Origin: Phormidesmis sp. RL_2_1
GTDB taxonomy: Bacteria > Cyanobacteriota > Cyanobacteriia > Phormidesmidales > Phormidesmidaceae
Direction: 5' to 3'
Assembly: GCA_012033015.1 (NCBI GenBank)
Contig: JAAUPS010000025.1
Coordinates: 1 to 33,160 of the forward strand
Length of the DNA stretch: 33,160 nt
Made by a program: the position numbers and the translations under genes
Shown here: one piece after another, positions 7,646 through 15,386 of the stretch
How positions within the stretch are numbered: position 1 is the first letter of the stretch
Layout: each line of letters opens with the position of its first letter
The notes under the pieces: generated by a model
Database searches by the model: none
The model's input: only the letters and a program-made list of their open reading frames with translations
Told to the model about the DNA's origin: nothing

Positions 7646-8812
7646 TTAACCAATAAATCGAACCGCTTCGATCATTTTGCCGATGAGCACACGCTGTATC
7701 TGCCCATTGGTATCTATGCAATAGACACCGCTGCCATTGGTGTATACCACAGTGCCGTCTGCTGCCAAATCATAGGCCAATACTGATGTTGCCAGCACTT
7801 CTGGCACGCCTTGTATGCCTTGGCGCACCAGTTCCCAGGTTTTGGGTACCAGTGAGGGTGCCTCGGTATCTTGCTGATGCTTTTTATTGAGTTTTGCAGG
7901 CGATAGCGCTTCTCCCCAAGCTTTGAGCTTTTGGGGTGATTCCATGGCTTGCTTGGTATCGGCTGTGATGAGAGGCTTACCGGTAAACAGCATGGTAAAT
8001 GAATTGAAAAAGCCCCAGATGGCGTGAACTAAGCGCAAAGGGACGAATAAAATATCTTTCAGAGCCTGTAATAGATTAAACGTGCCTTGGCGATCTTTAT
8101 AGGGGCGGCGAATGTAGTAAAGCAAGCCAGAGGCATCCATTTGCGGCCCGAGTAAATCGGATTTTGGGTCTTCTGCTAGGGTTTTGACTTCTCGATGGAC
8201 AGGATCAAACTTTTCGATAGAAAAAGGCGCGCGGGCGATAATGTAGCCATTGTCATTACGGCTAACGCCTGCTGATTGGTAAACGAGTGCTTGCTTGCCG
8301 ATCCACCTAGGCGCTAAGTCTACGGAGTCGCCTTCGGTGATATCTTGCGGCCTGATCGCGTCAGGGTTCATTGTGGCCAGGTTGATACTGCCGGTTTTGT
8401 AGGCTTTGGTGCAGGCAATCAGGTTTTGCTCAGGATCAAAGTCCAGGTAGCTGACCTGAAATTCGGTGTTGTGGAACAGTCGAGTTTCTACATCGCGTGC
8501 CACATCAAAGCGGAACAGCCCGCCCATATCTTCAGATTCTAGGCTGTAGAGCAGTTGGTTGTGAGGCAGCGCGCATAGGCTGGTGATGAATATCGGGCTG
8601 GTGGCTTCTGCCTGTTGCTCCTGCTGCTGAAGCATTTGCGGCGACATTGTCATTGACTGAATGCCTCGATTTTTCATCGCTTGTTTGCGTTGAATTTGCA
8701 GCCGCCGCTGCTGTAGGTCTTTGCCAAACTCACTTTCAATCTCTTTGAGCGGTGCCCCCTCGCAGTGGAGGTACAACCGGCCTTGAGATAAGTAGGCAAT
8801 CTGCTTTGGCAT
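7646..8812 (-). CDS. Hypothetical protein, beta-propeller-like
   Basis: About 388 residues from the ATG at 8812 (MPKQIAYLSQGRLYLH); the frame is open 17 codons further up but that part looks non-native. A charged, Gln/Met-rich coil (about residues 30–65, MTMSPQMLQQQEQQ) is followed by repeated blade-like segments: CALPHNQLLYSLE, VSYLDFDPEQNLIACT, APRWIGKQALVYQSAG and a last blade SVLAYDLAADGTVVYTNGSGVYCIDTNGQ. This resembles TolB/WD40-like propellers, often used for protein–protein contacts. A hydrophobic segment near the middle (LKDILFVPLRLVHAIWGFFNSF) may be membrane-associated. No signal peptide. Function unknown; no operon partner is obvious. Confidence 0.65.
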   Translation of the reverse strand: MPKQIAYLSQGRLYLHCEGAPLKEIESEFGKDLQQRRLQIQRKQAMKNRGIQSMTMSPQMLQQQEQQAEATSPIFITSLCALPHNQLLYSLESEDMGGLFRFDVARDVETRLFHNTEFQVSYLDFDPEQNLIACTKAYKTGSINLATMNPDAIRPQDITEGDSVDLAPRWIGKQALVYQSAGVSRNDNGYIIARAPFSIEKFDPVHREVKTLAEDPKSDLLGPQMDASGLLYYIRRPYKDRQGTFNLLQALKDILFVPLRLVHAIWGFFNSFTMLFTGKPLITADTKQAMESPQKLKAWGEALSPAKLNKKHQQDTEAPSLVPKTWELVRQGIQGVPEVLATSVLAYDLAADGTVVYTNGSGVYCIDTNGQIQRVLIGKMIEAVRFIG

Positions 8813-8877
8813 GACAAAACGGAGGGGAAAAGGTACCAGGGATATTATGCCCTGTAAAACCAAAAAGAGTTGATGAA

Positions 8878-8986
8878 TATAGCCTGTACCGGATGCATTC
8901 GGTACAGGCTACTCACTTGGCCTGTTGTCCTGCAAAGGTTTCACCAAAATATCTGTACTCTAGCCCAGTGAGAAACGCTATATAGC
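8878..8986. mobile_element. MITE/REP-like repeat, copy B, with hairpin
   Basis: Reading the minus strand, TATAGCGTTTCTCACTGGG … GACAACAGGCCAAGTGAG matches copy A. Next to it is a perfect 11-base hairpin (AGCCTGTACCG at 8881, CGGTACAGGCT at 8900). The right end GCTATATAGC overlaps the last codons and stop of the hydrolase gene (stop 8980–8978). Confidence 0.7.
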
Positions 8987-9955
8987 GGTGTGCAGCTCAA
9001 CGAATTCGGCGATGTGCTGAGCTGTTTCCTCGGGTTTTTCTAAGTGAGGCACGTGGCCGCATTGCTCTAGCCATATCAGTTTGCAATCAGGCACGCTAGC
9101 AGCAAATCGAGCGGCATCTTTTGTTCCCAAAATGTTGTCCTGTTGTCCCCAAAGCACCAGCGTGGGTGGTGTAATTTGTGGAATTTTGGGTGACAAAAAG
9201 TTGTAGCCGCCGCTTTTGGTGAAGCTGATGAGTGCTTCTTGCCATTGTGGCATGAGCAAATGCAAGGCAGCGCAGCACTCGGCATCTGGGGTGACTAAAG
9301 ACTTGTTGTAATAGGCTTTTTCGCTAATTTTTCTGCGTACTCCCGGATTGCGCAGAAAGTTTGTTGCCCACTTGTCTAGCGGGGGGAACATGATTTTGCC
9401 GATGGCAGGCCCAGCGGCAAAGCCGACGGCATCGATCAGCACAAGTTGTTTTACTGTTTTGGGATGGCTTACGGTCGCATCTATTGCCACCCCACCCCCC
9501 ATGGAAGCGCCGACGAGTACGACGGGTTGGGCGATTATTTGCTCACAGAAGGCGAGTAAGTGTTGTTTGATGGTTGTCGGGGTGATGTGTCTAGCGGCAG
9601 TGCGATCGCAAAAACCAAAGCCCAATAAATCTACCGCCCATACCTGAGTATGCTTGGCTAACAACGGCAGCAGTCGCCGAAACTCAAACAGTGAGCTGTC
9701 AAATCCATGGAGACACAAAATCGGCGGCGTATTGGCTTGAGCCTTGCCTTGGCAAACGTAGCTGGTGGCGACACTGCCAAAAGGTAGCTGGATATCAGCC
9801 CACTGAACGCGTTGGGCGATCGCCACTGAAGTCTCCTCACTCAGGCCAATCACTGCCTGGGGTAATCTTCTCGACACATCATTTTGTTGATGGGCACCGG
9901 TCTGATGGGCACCGGTCTGATTGATATGGGCCTGATTGAAATCCTCAAGTTCCAA
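8978..9955 (-). CDS. Alpha/beta hydrolase fold protein
   Basis: Up to 325 residues. Oxyanion region LCLHGFDSSLFEF, nucleophile elbow GASMGG (Ser151), acid Asp273 in LVLWGQQDN, and His301 in EQCGHVPHLEKPEE give a complete catalytic triad. It resembles cyanobacterial haloalkane-dehalogenase/epoxide-hydrolase-like esterases; the substrate is unknown. The start is uncertain: the longest frame begins at a TTG (9955) three bases after the reconstructed ictB stop, and its first 25 residues contain a QTGAH repeat encoded by a 15-bp duplication; a GTG at 9877 is an alternative. The last residues (HTAI) and the stop come from the end of MITE copy B. It reads downstream of ictB as one transcription unit. 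Confidence 0.85.
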   Translation of the reverse strand: MELEDFNQAHINQTGAHQTGAHQQNDVSRRLPQAVIGLSEETSVAIAQRVQWADIQLPFGSVATSYVCQGKAQANTPPILCLHGFDSSLFEFRRLLPLLAKHTQVWAVDLLGFGFCDRTAARHITPTTIKQHLLAFCEQIIAQPVVLVGASMGGGVAIDATVSHPKTVKQLVLIDAVGFAAGPAIGKIMFPPLDKWATNFLRNPGVRRKISEKAYYNKSLVTPDAECCAALHLLMPQWQEALISFTKSGGYNFLSPKIPQITPPTLVLWGQQDNILGTKDAARFAASVPDCKLIWLEQCGHVPHLEKPEETAQHIAEFVELHTAI

Positions 9956-9958
9956 AGC

Positions 9959-11433
9959 CTAACGCCCCATCAACAACTTCACTGGCTCTGTGCCCCCTAG
10001 CATCTCTGGCGACTGCCGCTGTCGCCGCACGTCCAGATAATAGCTGGCAATTATCCCCAAAATGATCCACACAGTGTGCTGATTTGCGGGCGATACCAAA
10101 CGGTGTCGAAAGCACCCTGGATCAGCAGTCCGGCTGCGCCTGCGAGTGCACCAATGAGCCAGTAACCCTCCGTAGCCAGCGTTTTACTCACTAATGCTCT
10201 GAGCCGACCTAGCTGCACCCAGCCCTGCTGGAACATGACTGCCAGCATCCAGATAAATGCCAAAATGCCCACAACGCCGCCTTCAACGGTCGTTTCAAAA
10301 TAAATCGAGTAGGCACTCAGGGCTGTGTAGCGAGGGTTTTGAAACAAAGGATAAATCTGATTAAATGCCTCATTGCCAGGGCCAATGCCGGTGATGGGCC
10401 GAGCCTTGATCATTTTAAAAACAGCTTCGTACACATTGAGGCGAAAGTTATTGCTGCTGTCGCCTCGGGTGTCGAATATGCTCAAGACGCGTTCGCGCAC
10501 GGGTGGCACAAGGACTATACTCGCCGCTACTAGCGCTGCTGAACCGCCCAACAACAAGGGCAATGTCCACCGCTGCCAAAAGGGTGAAAAGTGAGGATTC
10601 CACCAAAATACAAGGAGGATAAACATGACAAATGACAGCGCCACAAAGCCCAACCAGCCTCCTCGGCTGAGGGTGAGCACCAGGCAGATGCTGCTAGTCA
10701 AGCACATCGTCAATGCCAGTAGCTTAGGCAGCCACTTGGGCCATGCGAATACGGCCATGGCACCAAAGCTCACAGCAGGCATGAGGTAGCCTGCCAGTAA
10801 ATTGGGATTGTTGAGGTAGCTATAGACCCGTGTTGCACCAGCCATATTCGACTCAGGATCTACCCAGGTGGCTAGTGCATCTGCACCAAAAAACCACTGC
10901 CTGAGGCCATAGACTGACACGACTAGCGCGGTGAACAAATACACCATAATCAGCCCTGAGCGCAGCTCTTTAATCCGCAGTATGCGAGCTGTGAGCATAA
11001 ATAGCATGACGTTAAGTGTCAGCTTAATCAAACCCGAAAGAGCCGCCGCTTTGACCGGAGAAAACACGGTGGCCAGCACCATGGCTCCCCAGTAAGCAAT
11101 TACGACAATGTGCAAAGGCGTCAGCCAGCCTTCAGCGCGATCGCTCACTGTCAGCATCAACCAAAATGCCGCCGATACCAGCATCAGCCAACCAATCATC
11201 GTGGTCGAAACATAGGGTGCAAGGGCAATCGTCGCCGTCACAAAGACCCAGGCAATGCCATCGCCCCAGTCCATCAGCCAACTGCCCTGCCGCCAACGGC
11301 GCAGTGGTGCAAGCAATTTATGCAGGAGACTCACTTCGCGCCACTGATGAAACGCAAAGCGCTGTAGTGTAATTCCTTCAGCGATGGGTTGAATCGCACG
11401 GAGCAAGGCTGCACCTGCCATAATAAATGCCAC
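9959..11433 (-). pseudogene. ictB: IctB / O-antigen ligase-like membrane protein, one frame break near the 3' end
   Basis: Polytopic inner-membrane protein of the IctB family (once proposed as a bicarbonate transporter; homologous to O-antigen ligase/polymerase, PF04932-type). About ten hydrophobic segments, and the family loop SSNNFRLNVYEAVF…RPITGIGPGNEAFNQIYP are present. The frame stops early after FDTVWYRPQISTL at 10051. One missing G in GTGTGG (10068–10072) would give TLWWIILGIIASYYLDVRRQ and a stop at 9961–9959, total about 491 residues, as expected for the last membrane helix. So the break removes only the last helix and tail, and is probably sequence error. Start GTG 11433 or ATG 11421. 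The stop is three bases from the hydrolase start. Confidence 0.85.
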
Positions 11434-11530
11434 TCAAAATACGAAAGCCCGTGTATCCTATCAAAATCTTGTCCCTCTGTTGCCAATCCCTTTTGCCAAT
11501 TCTTTTGGCCCATCCCTTGGGTGAATCCCT

Positions 11531-12877
11531 TTAGAGGTCTGACACCTGCTGAAAAATATGAGTAAATAGGGGCCGCTTGGCCGGATTGGGTTGCATACAA
11601 TCTTGCTGCAAAGAGCGAAGCTGGGCGATCGCCTTGGCCTCAGCTTGGGGGGCTGCGCTATTAGGTGAATAGCGATCTAATAAATCTTCTAGTAAACAGC
11701 CAAAAGCTCTGACTTCTAGGCGTTCTGGGGTATGCGCTAAGGTTATATCATCAGCATGATCATCAGCATGATAAAAAGAGGCCGCACCAAAGTCGCCTAA
11801 AAAGCTCTCTCCTTGGTGGTTGACTAAAATATTGTGGGCATAGAGATCACCGTGCATAATGCCACAGCGGTGAAGGTGGGCTGCAGCAGAGGCCATTCCT
11901 TGGGCAATTTTTAAAATGATCGGCAGCGTGAATGATGTTTGGTCGCTGTAGGTATCTCTGGTACAGCTCTCTAAGCTAGGCGGATTACCCAAATTGTGAT
12001 AATCCGCAGGAATCATTGAAAATATCAGTCCCGCCTTGCGCTCAGCAGTATCTGCAGCAGCATCGTCTAGCTGACCGAGCACGCTCACTAGGTTGGGATG
12101 ATCGCCTGCGGCAATGCAGGCTTGCATTTCATCTGCGGGCAGCCCATCACTGGTGATATCTCCTTTAAATATTTTGACGGCGACTTCCTCAGCTTTCGTT
12201 TCCCATACGCCTTTGTATATTATGCCAGATGCGCCTTGACCTAGGGTATCGCCCAACTGTAGCGCGCTCGGGCAAATCTTAGGCAGCGATCGCACCGGCC
12301 GATGGGCTAATATAGCCTGACAAAAAGGATTGCCTGCATAGGCTAACCAAGACAACCGAGGCAATGCAAACAACCACTGAGGCAATTGCTGTAGCTGGTT
12401 AGCCGACAGTCGAATCAGTTCTAAATTTCGACAGTTGGCCATTTCTTCGGGCAGTGACCGGAGCCGATTTCCAGCGAGCATTAGCTTTTGCAATCGATCG
12501 AGTTTACCAATGCTCGCCGGTAGCGCCCCAAGCTGATTATCCGTCAAAATCAGCCAGCGAAATCTGGGCGATAGGGCGCGATCGTCCACCTGTTTAATTT
12601 GATTGCCCTTAAAGCTAACCATGGAGAGCCGAGGGCAATCCGCCAACACCCGCGGGAAGTCTTCAAAGCAATTGTTGTTCAAAAACAAAATTTTGAGCTG
12701 CTTTAGTCGGGCAAAATCTTCAGGTAACCCAGTCAACTGATTGTCCGAGAGCACTAAGAGTTCCAAAGAATCTGCTAGCTCAAAAATCTCTGCAGGGAAT
12801 TCACTCAGCCCACAACATAGCTTCAGGCTTGTCTGTCCGGTAAGCTGGCCAGATTTTAATTTTTCCAAGGTTTCCAT
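11531..12877 (-). CDS. Leucine-rich-repeat protein kinase
   Basis: 448 residues from ATG 12877 (METLEKLKSGQL); a TTG three codons further up is also open, but homologues as I recall them begin METL-like. Residues 1–185: about seven LRRs (consensus LxxLxLxxNxLxxLP). Residues 205–445: kinase domain with G-loop LGQGASGIIYKG, VAVK Lys (about 235), HGDLYAHN catalytic loop (Asp about 344, Asn about 349) and DFGAA (Asp about 362), all catalytic residues present. HGD replaces HRD, so it lacks the activation-loop arginine. No membrane segment, so a cytosolic kinase with LRR as sensing or target module. A short duplication gives HADDHADD. The left end of an IS lies 20 bases upstream of the start, so its native promoter may be displaced. 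Confidence 0.9.
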   Translation of the reverse strand: METLEKLKSGQLTGQTSLKLCCGLSEFPAEIFELADSLELLVLSDNQLTGLPEDFARLKQLKILFLNNNCFEDFPRVLADCPRLSMVSFKGNQIKQVDDRALSPRFRWLILTDNQLGALPASIGKLDRLQKLMLAGNRLRSLPEEMANCRNLELIRLSANQLQQLPQWLFALPRLSWLAYAGNPFCQAILAHRPVRSLPKICPSALQLGDTLGQGASGIIYKGVWETKAEEVAVKIFKGDITSDGLPADEMQACIAAGDHPNLVSVLGQLDDAAADTAERKAGLIFSMIPADYHNLGNPPSLESCTRDTYSDQTSFTLPIILKIAQGMASAAAHLHRCGIMHGDLYAHNILVNHQGESFLGDFGAASFYHADDHADDITLAHTPERLEVRAFGCLLEDLLDRYSPNSAAPQAEAKAIAQLRSLQQDCMQPNPAKRPLFTHIFQQVSDL

Positions 12878-12896
12878 ATCAGGCAACTGCGATAAA

Positions 12897-13769
12897 CAAT
12901 ACTCCGGACAGAATTAGGAGGCCAGAATCCCGTAATTATATAGGGTCTGATAGTTGGGGTGAGATTTAATCAAGGTCTCGTCCAAATCAAAGTTGAAAAT
13001 AAATCGCTCCAGCAGATGCAGATTAAGTTTGCGACGTTTGTAAGAGGCCATGGAGAAGACAAAGGGTTGAGTGATATCTCGCTGCTGATAAGCTTCCCAT
13101 TTTGCCAGGTTTAAGGCAGTGAGCGAGGCATTGAAGTGGAACTCAAGCTTCTGTGCATCCCTGGCTTGGCAATCGGTTAAGCCGGTGAACTGTTTTGCAT
13201 CTCTAAAAATAAAATTGACCAGATAGACAACGCGGATTTTCCGCTTTAGATTCACAGACCAAACGATGGTCGTATAGAGTGAGACAATGGGCTTGACCTC
13301 ACCCATATCACAACGGAGCTTGCCAATCACGTCTAAATCGAGTTGGCTGATAGCGTTTACCCACTTGAGGGTGCTGTAAGCGGCATCCCCCACTAGGTGG
13401 CGAACGCTGGCGGGCAGGAAGGCTCGACTACCGCGTACAGGGTTCAGATAATGGTCGGTGCGAAATCTCTAGCCCCGACTCAGAACGACTTGCTTTACCA
13501 TTGTAGAATCGGTCTAAGCCATCGGTCGTTCTGCCACTCTTGGGGATGAATGAACAGTCAATCGCCCCGATCTGGAAACGCTCTGCGGCTATAGCCTTCT
13601 TTATCAAGCAAGCATTGACGCTGATGAAGTCAAAGGGCTCGCTGTACTGTCGCCGATATGTCCGCTCGCTCAAATCGCTGTAGCGGCTCATATTGATGTC
13701 GAGCGGGTCGCTATAGAGGTATGACGACAAACCTGCAAAAATTCCACTTTGCGCTGGCTCTAGACTATT
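12897..13769 (-). mobile_element. IS4-like insertion sequence, copy 1, internally deleted
   Basis: The left end carries a 17-bp terminal repeat (CAATACTCCGGACAGAA, 12897–12913) whose inverted mate is at 15331–15347. The right end of this copy is less certain; CTAGACTATT near 13760–13769 is a degenerate match to the mate. The transposase inside reads on the minus strand and has at least three internal deletions relative to copy 2 and to the usual family order. Confidence 0.7.
12914..13769 (-). pseudogene. IS4-like transposase remnant
   Basis: Two frames together give a shortened transposase. N-terminal part (about 13769–13450): MSRYSDLSERTYRRQ, IGAIDCSFIPKSGRTTDG (first catalytic Asp) and FYNGKASRSESGLEIS. 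C-terminal part (13430–12914): VGDAAYSTLKWVNA (second catalytic Asp), VWSVNLKRKIRVVYLVN, then RDAKQFTGLTDCQARDAQ and LNLHLLERFIFN. Between GLEIS and the DHYLNPVRG region, after GKLRCD, and after YLVN, sequence is missing. The last deletion removes the segment that should hold the YRE part of the YREK signature with the catalytic Glu. It cannot be active. Confidence 0.8.
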
Positions 13770-13772
13770 AAA

Positions 13773-13799
13773 AAAGTAATGCTGGTAAGATATTACTTT
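13773..13799. promoter_or_regulatory. Dyad operator candidate upstream of vapB
   Basis: AAAGTAAT (13773–13780) and ATTACTTT (13792–13799) are perfect 8-base inverted repeats 11 bases apart, 21 bases before the antitoxin start. AbrB-type antitoxins usually repress their own operon from such dyads, so this is a reasonable autoregulatory site. Confidence 0.55.
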
Positions 13800-13820
13800 G
13801 ATGCTTAAAGGTAGAAACAC

Positions 13821-14045
13821 ATGCGGGTGACCACCAAAGGGCAAGTGACGATTCCTAGAAAAGTCAGAGAAATTTTGGGAATAACGGCTGAAACGGAAGT
13901 CGAATTTGTCGAAGAGAATGGCAAATTCTATCTTGTTAAAGCTAGCGAACCAAAGCCTGCAAGCAAATTTGGAGGGCTCAGAGGGATCGCGACGACTCAG
14001 ATGTCTACCGACGAGATCATGAGCCTAACGAGAGGGGCAGAATGA
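13821..14045 (+). CDS. vapB: AbrB/MazE-type antitoxin of a VapBC module
   Basis: 74 residues. The N-terminal swapped-hairpin DNA-binding fold is clear (MRVTTKGQVTIPRKVREILGI … VEFVEENGKFYLVKA), followed by a flexible toxin-binding tail (FGGLRGIATTQMSTDEIMSLTRG). ATG 13821 follows AAAGGTAG at a usable distance. It overlaps the PIN-toxin start by four bases (ATGA), the normal arrangement of such pairs, and would neutralise the toxin and repress the operon. The pair sits between two broken IS copies. Confidence 0.92.
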   Translation: MRVTTKGQVTIPRKVREILGITAETEVEFVEENGKFYLVKASEPKPASKFGGLRGIATTQMSTDEIMSLTRGAE

Positions 14046-14465
14046 ACGGTGTCTTTATTGACTCCTGTGTGTTGCTCGATCTATTCACTACGGATCCTCA
14101 TTGGGCAGACTGGTCAGAAAAGATGTTGGAGCGCTACAGCCAGACAAACTCGCTGTACATCAATGCGATTGTCTATGCTGAGGTATCCATAGGCTTTGAC
14201 GAAATCGAGGCATTGGATAAGGCCCTTTCTGAACTGGGTATTAAAGTTCTAGAGATTCCTCGTGAAGCTTTGTTTATAGCGGGTAAGGTTTTTCTCCAGT
14301 ATCGAAGGAACCAGGGCACAAGGCGATCACCGCTGCCTGACTTTTTTTATTGGTGCCCATGTTGCGGTCTCTAAGCTATTGTTGATTACCAGGGATACTA
14401 GGAATTACCAGACCTATTTCCCTCAGATTGAGATGATTTTACCCGAAGCAGAAAGTCCGTCATGA
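14042..14465 (+). pseudogene. vapC: PIN-domain toxin VapC, one frame break
   Basis: PIN-fold RNase toxin. Acidic residues Asp7 (FIDSCVLLD), Glu47 (YAEVSIG), Asp100 (LPDFF) and Asp118 (ITRDTRNY) complete the metal site when the frame is repaired. As written the frame ends at 14374 after a run of seven T (14342–14348); six T would read LPDFFIGAHVAVSKLLLIT and continue to TGA 14465, 140 residues, the family length. So either one surplus T is a sequencing error, or the toxin is knocked out, which would remove selection for the antitoxin. Typical VapC targets are tRNA or rRNA; the target here is unknown. Confidence 0.88.
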
Positions 14466-14540
14466 GAAGAACAATTCAGCAGTTTGAGTAAGTTGCCAAT
14501 AGGTTAGCACGTCCCGTCCAGGGGGAGTGCAACACGACTA

Positions 14541-14858
14541 ATGAAACAGGCTCAGCAAATGAGCAAGACGAGTCTGAAGGATATCGTCGAGCAGCGGTTA
14601 GTCATCGAGCAATTTCAATCACAATGCCAAGAGCAAGCGCTGACTCTCTCTAGCTCAGGATGTCAAAACGCTCCTGAGCTGGTTTCTCATGACATAATGG
14701 CCCTAGCTGGCCACCGCTGGCAGTACGCCAGGGACTCTTTGCCTTCATTGTGAGCGAACGACAACAGCGAGAAGATGAACGCTATCCTGCCATCCGAAAA
14801 CTTAGAAAGGCACTGCGAAATCAGCGCGATCAATTACTGGCATTTGCGGATGTATAGA
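14541..14858 (+). pseudogene. N-terminal remnant of an unidentified transposase
   Basis: ATG 14541 opens 70 codons (MKQAQQMSKTSLKDIVEQR … SHDIMALAGHRWQYARDS). After a frame shift near 14750 the text continues as RYPAIRKLRKALRNQRDQL LAFADV until it is cut exactly where IS copy 2 begins (14859). The style matches the N-terminus of IS transposases seen in cyanobacteria, but I cannot name the family. Truncation by the IS explains the missing C-terminus. Confidence 0.45.
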
Positions 14859-15347
14859 CAACGCGGATTTTCCGCTTTAGATTCACAGACCAAACGATGG
14901 TCGTATAGAGTGAGACATTGGGCTTGACCTCACCCATTGCTTGTCAACGGCTGAGGTCATCGCAGTAGACTTTGCCATCGTACTTACGGGGAGCACCCCG
15001 CGGCTTTTGGGGGCCTTCATAGACATAACGTAAGTCAGCATCACAACGGAGCTTGCCAATCACGTCTAAATCGAGTTGGCTGATGGCGTTTACCCACTTG
15101 AGGGTGCTGTAAGCGGCATCCCCCACTAGGTGGTGAACGCTGGCGGGCAGGAAGGCTCGACTACCGCGTACAGGGTTCAGATAATGGTCGGTGCGCGTAT
15201 CGGTGCGCGTCATCGGTGCGCCCTCATCATCGCCCTCATCAGGGTGCAGCGCGACTGGCGATTGCTGCACCGATAGGGGCATAGCAATCGCAGCCGCCAC
15301 ATCAACGACTGCTATCGTTGAAATCTCTTCTTTTGTCCGGACTATTG
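14859..15347 (-). mobile_element. IS4-like insertion sequence, copy 2, truncated, with outer terminal repeat
   Basis: The segment 14859–15195 matches copy 1 nearly base for base (with about 100 bases, 14939–15040, absent from copy 1). It encodes transposase middle VGDAAYSTLKWVNA, GKLRCDADLRYVYEG and KYDGKVYCDDLSR, then an in-frame stop, and breaks off after KRKIRVV. On its outer side the terminal repeat TTTTGTCCGGACTATTG (15331–15347) joins directly to the mid-gene sequence at GAGATTTC, so the N-terminal third of the gene is deleted. Non-functional. Confidence 0.75.
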
Positions 15348-15372
15348 ATAAGGCAGACTATTGATAAGGCAA
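15341..15372. repeat. 16-bp tandem duplication at the IS edge
   Basis: ACTATTGATAAGGCA[G/A] is repeated at 15341 and 15357, so the outer six bases of the IS terminal repeat have been duplicated together with flanking DNA. Confidence 0.8.
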
Positions 15373-15386
15373 TGGCGAACAAGCTA

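Noticed and set aside
8813-8863. Upstream extension of the propeller-like protein
   Set aside because: The 17 residues before MPKQIAYL are hydrophobic but not a signal peptide with a cleavage site, and the inner ATG fits the domain start better.
11331-11600. 89-codon minus-strand ORF bridging ictB and the kinase
   Set aside because: Overlaps both real genes in another frame and has no recognisable features.
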